Below, piece after piece: positions 23,608 through 24,025 of a DNA stretch of 24,025 nt. Position 1 is the first letter of the stretch, and each line of letters opens with the position of its first letter. The notes beneath the pieces were generated by a model. That model was not told the DNA's origin, made no database searches, and saw only the letters and a program-made list of their open reading frames with translations. This DNA comes from Saprospiraceae bacterium. GTDB taxonomy: Bacteria; Bacteroidota; Bacteroidia; Chitinophagales; Saprospiraceae. The stretch is from positions 1 through 24,025 of the forward strand of contig JALVCY010000547.1 of the NCBI GenBank assembly GCA_027009605.1, written 5' to 3'. A program made the position numbers and the translations under genes.

Positions 23608-24025
23608 CAGCCAAATAAATTTGGCTGCTACCAACTCCCCAAACAAGTTTTCCATATCCAATGTAACGGCTGTTTCAACTGCCGTTGTAGCCATGGAGCG
23701 GAGCAACATGGCGCCACGGGCAAACCCTAATATAAATCCATATTTGATGGATTGGTCGGTAGTTCCAAATTTATTTGGAACAAGGATTTTTCAGCCAAAT
23801 AAATTTGGCTGCTACCAACTCCCCAAACAGCTTTCCAAATCCAAGGTAACGGCTGTTTCAACTGCCGTTGTAGCCATGGAGCGCAGCAACATGGCGCCAC
23901 GGGCAAAGCCTAATATAAATCCATATTTGATGGATTGGTCGGTAGTTCCAAATTTATTTGGAACAAGGATTTTTCAGCCAAATAAATTTGGCTGCTACCA
24001 ACTCCCCAAACAGTTTGCCAAATCC
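23608..24025. repeat. Hairpin-rich tandem array, unit 183-184 bp
   Basis: Unit 1 is 23608-23791, unit 2 is 23792-23974, and unit 3 starts at 23975 and is cut by the window edge. Each full unit contains five inverted repeats; in unit 1 these are CAGCCAAAT-aa-ATTTGGCTG (23608-23627), AACGGC...GCCGTT with inner GTT/AAC (23665-23686), GCCATG...CATGGC (23690-23712), AATCCAT-atttg-ATGGATT (23735-23753) and GTTCCAAAT-tt-ATTTGGAAC (23762-23781). The few differences between units 1 and 2 fall in loops or between stems. No protein frame is kept through the units. Confidence 0.9.

Noticed and set aside
23470..23709. 79-codon minus-strand frame at the start of the tandem array
   Set aside because: The frame is broken in the neighbouring near-identical unit, so it is not under coding constraint.

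Overview
The window looks like a chromosomal piece of a member of Bacteroidota, most likely from the Saprospirales/Chitinophagales side. Four secreted proteins end in a type IX secretion (T9SS) C-terminal sorting domain. Several intergenic regions carry the Bacteroidota promoter pattern (TTTG about 20 bases upstream of TAnnTTTG). HYR modules, a DUF7619-like domain and hairpin-rich intergenic repeats fit the same group. This assignment is inference from content; no rRNA is present.

Layout, left to right. Positions 1-680 are gene-free, repeat-laden DNA. Positions 681-6998 hold three minus-strand housekeeping genes: iscS (cysteine desulfurase), rpoN (sigma-54) and uvrA (nucleotide excision repair), separated by low-complexity spacers. 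After a 650-base gene-free stretch comes a plus-strand, AT-rich accessory block (about 7640-13400). It holds a Crp/Fnr-type regulator, a DUF1349-like protein, a small T9SS cargo protein, a GNAT acetyltransferase and a T9SS beta-helix protein. Next are a minus-strand 1054-aa leucine-rich/L-domain T9SS protein, a divergent plus-strand 467-aa helical protein of unknown function, and a minus-strand 1389-aa extracellular protein. That last protein joins a glycoside-hydrolase-like domain to alternating HYR and C-type-lectin-like modules and a T9SS tail. The right end (23213-24025) is gene-free and ends in a 183-base tandem array in which each unit can form five perfect hairpins.

Three copies of a 161-162 base element lie just downstream of plus-strand genes (8225, 10467, 18648). 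Each starts GTA(A/T)CT, ends AGTTAC, is almost one long palindrome, and is flanked by an 8-base direct repeat (8/8, 7/8 and 7/8 identical). Ends starting GTAA with 8-base duplications are the hallmark of the IS66 family, so I read these as IS66-type MITEs. One copy landed on the stop codon of the Crp-like gene and separated it from a 16-base perfect palindrome that sits about 42 bases upstream of the likely transcription start of the DUF1349-like gene. This suggests a regulator-target pair split by a MITE. A possible fourth, degenerate element (16765-16929) lies in the divergent intergenic region.

No tRNA, rRNA, CRISPR array, transposase gene or prophage gene was seen. The points most worth following are the MITE family, the Crp-like/palindrome/DUF1349 unit, the GH-HYR-lectin mosaic protein and the hairpin array at the right edge.
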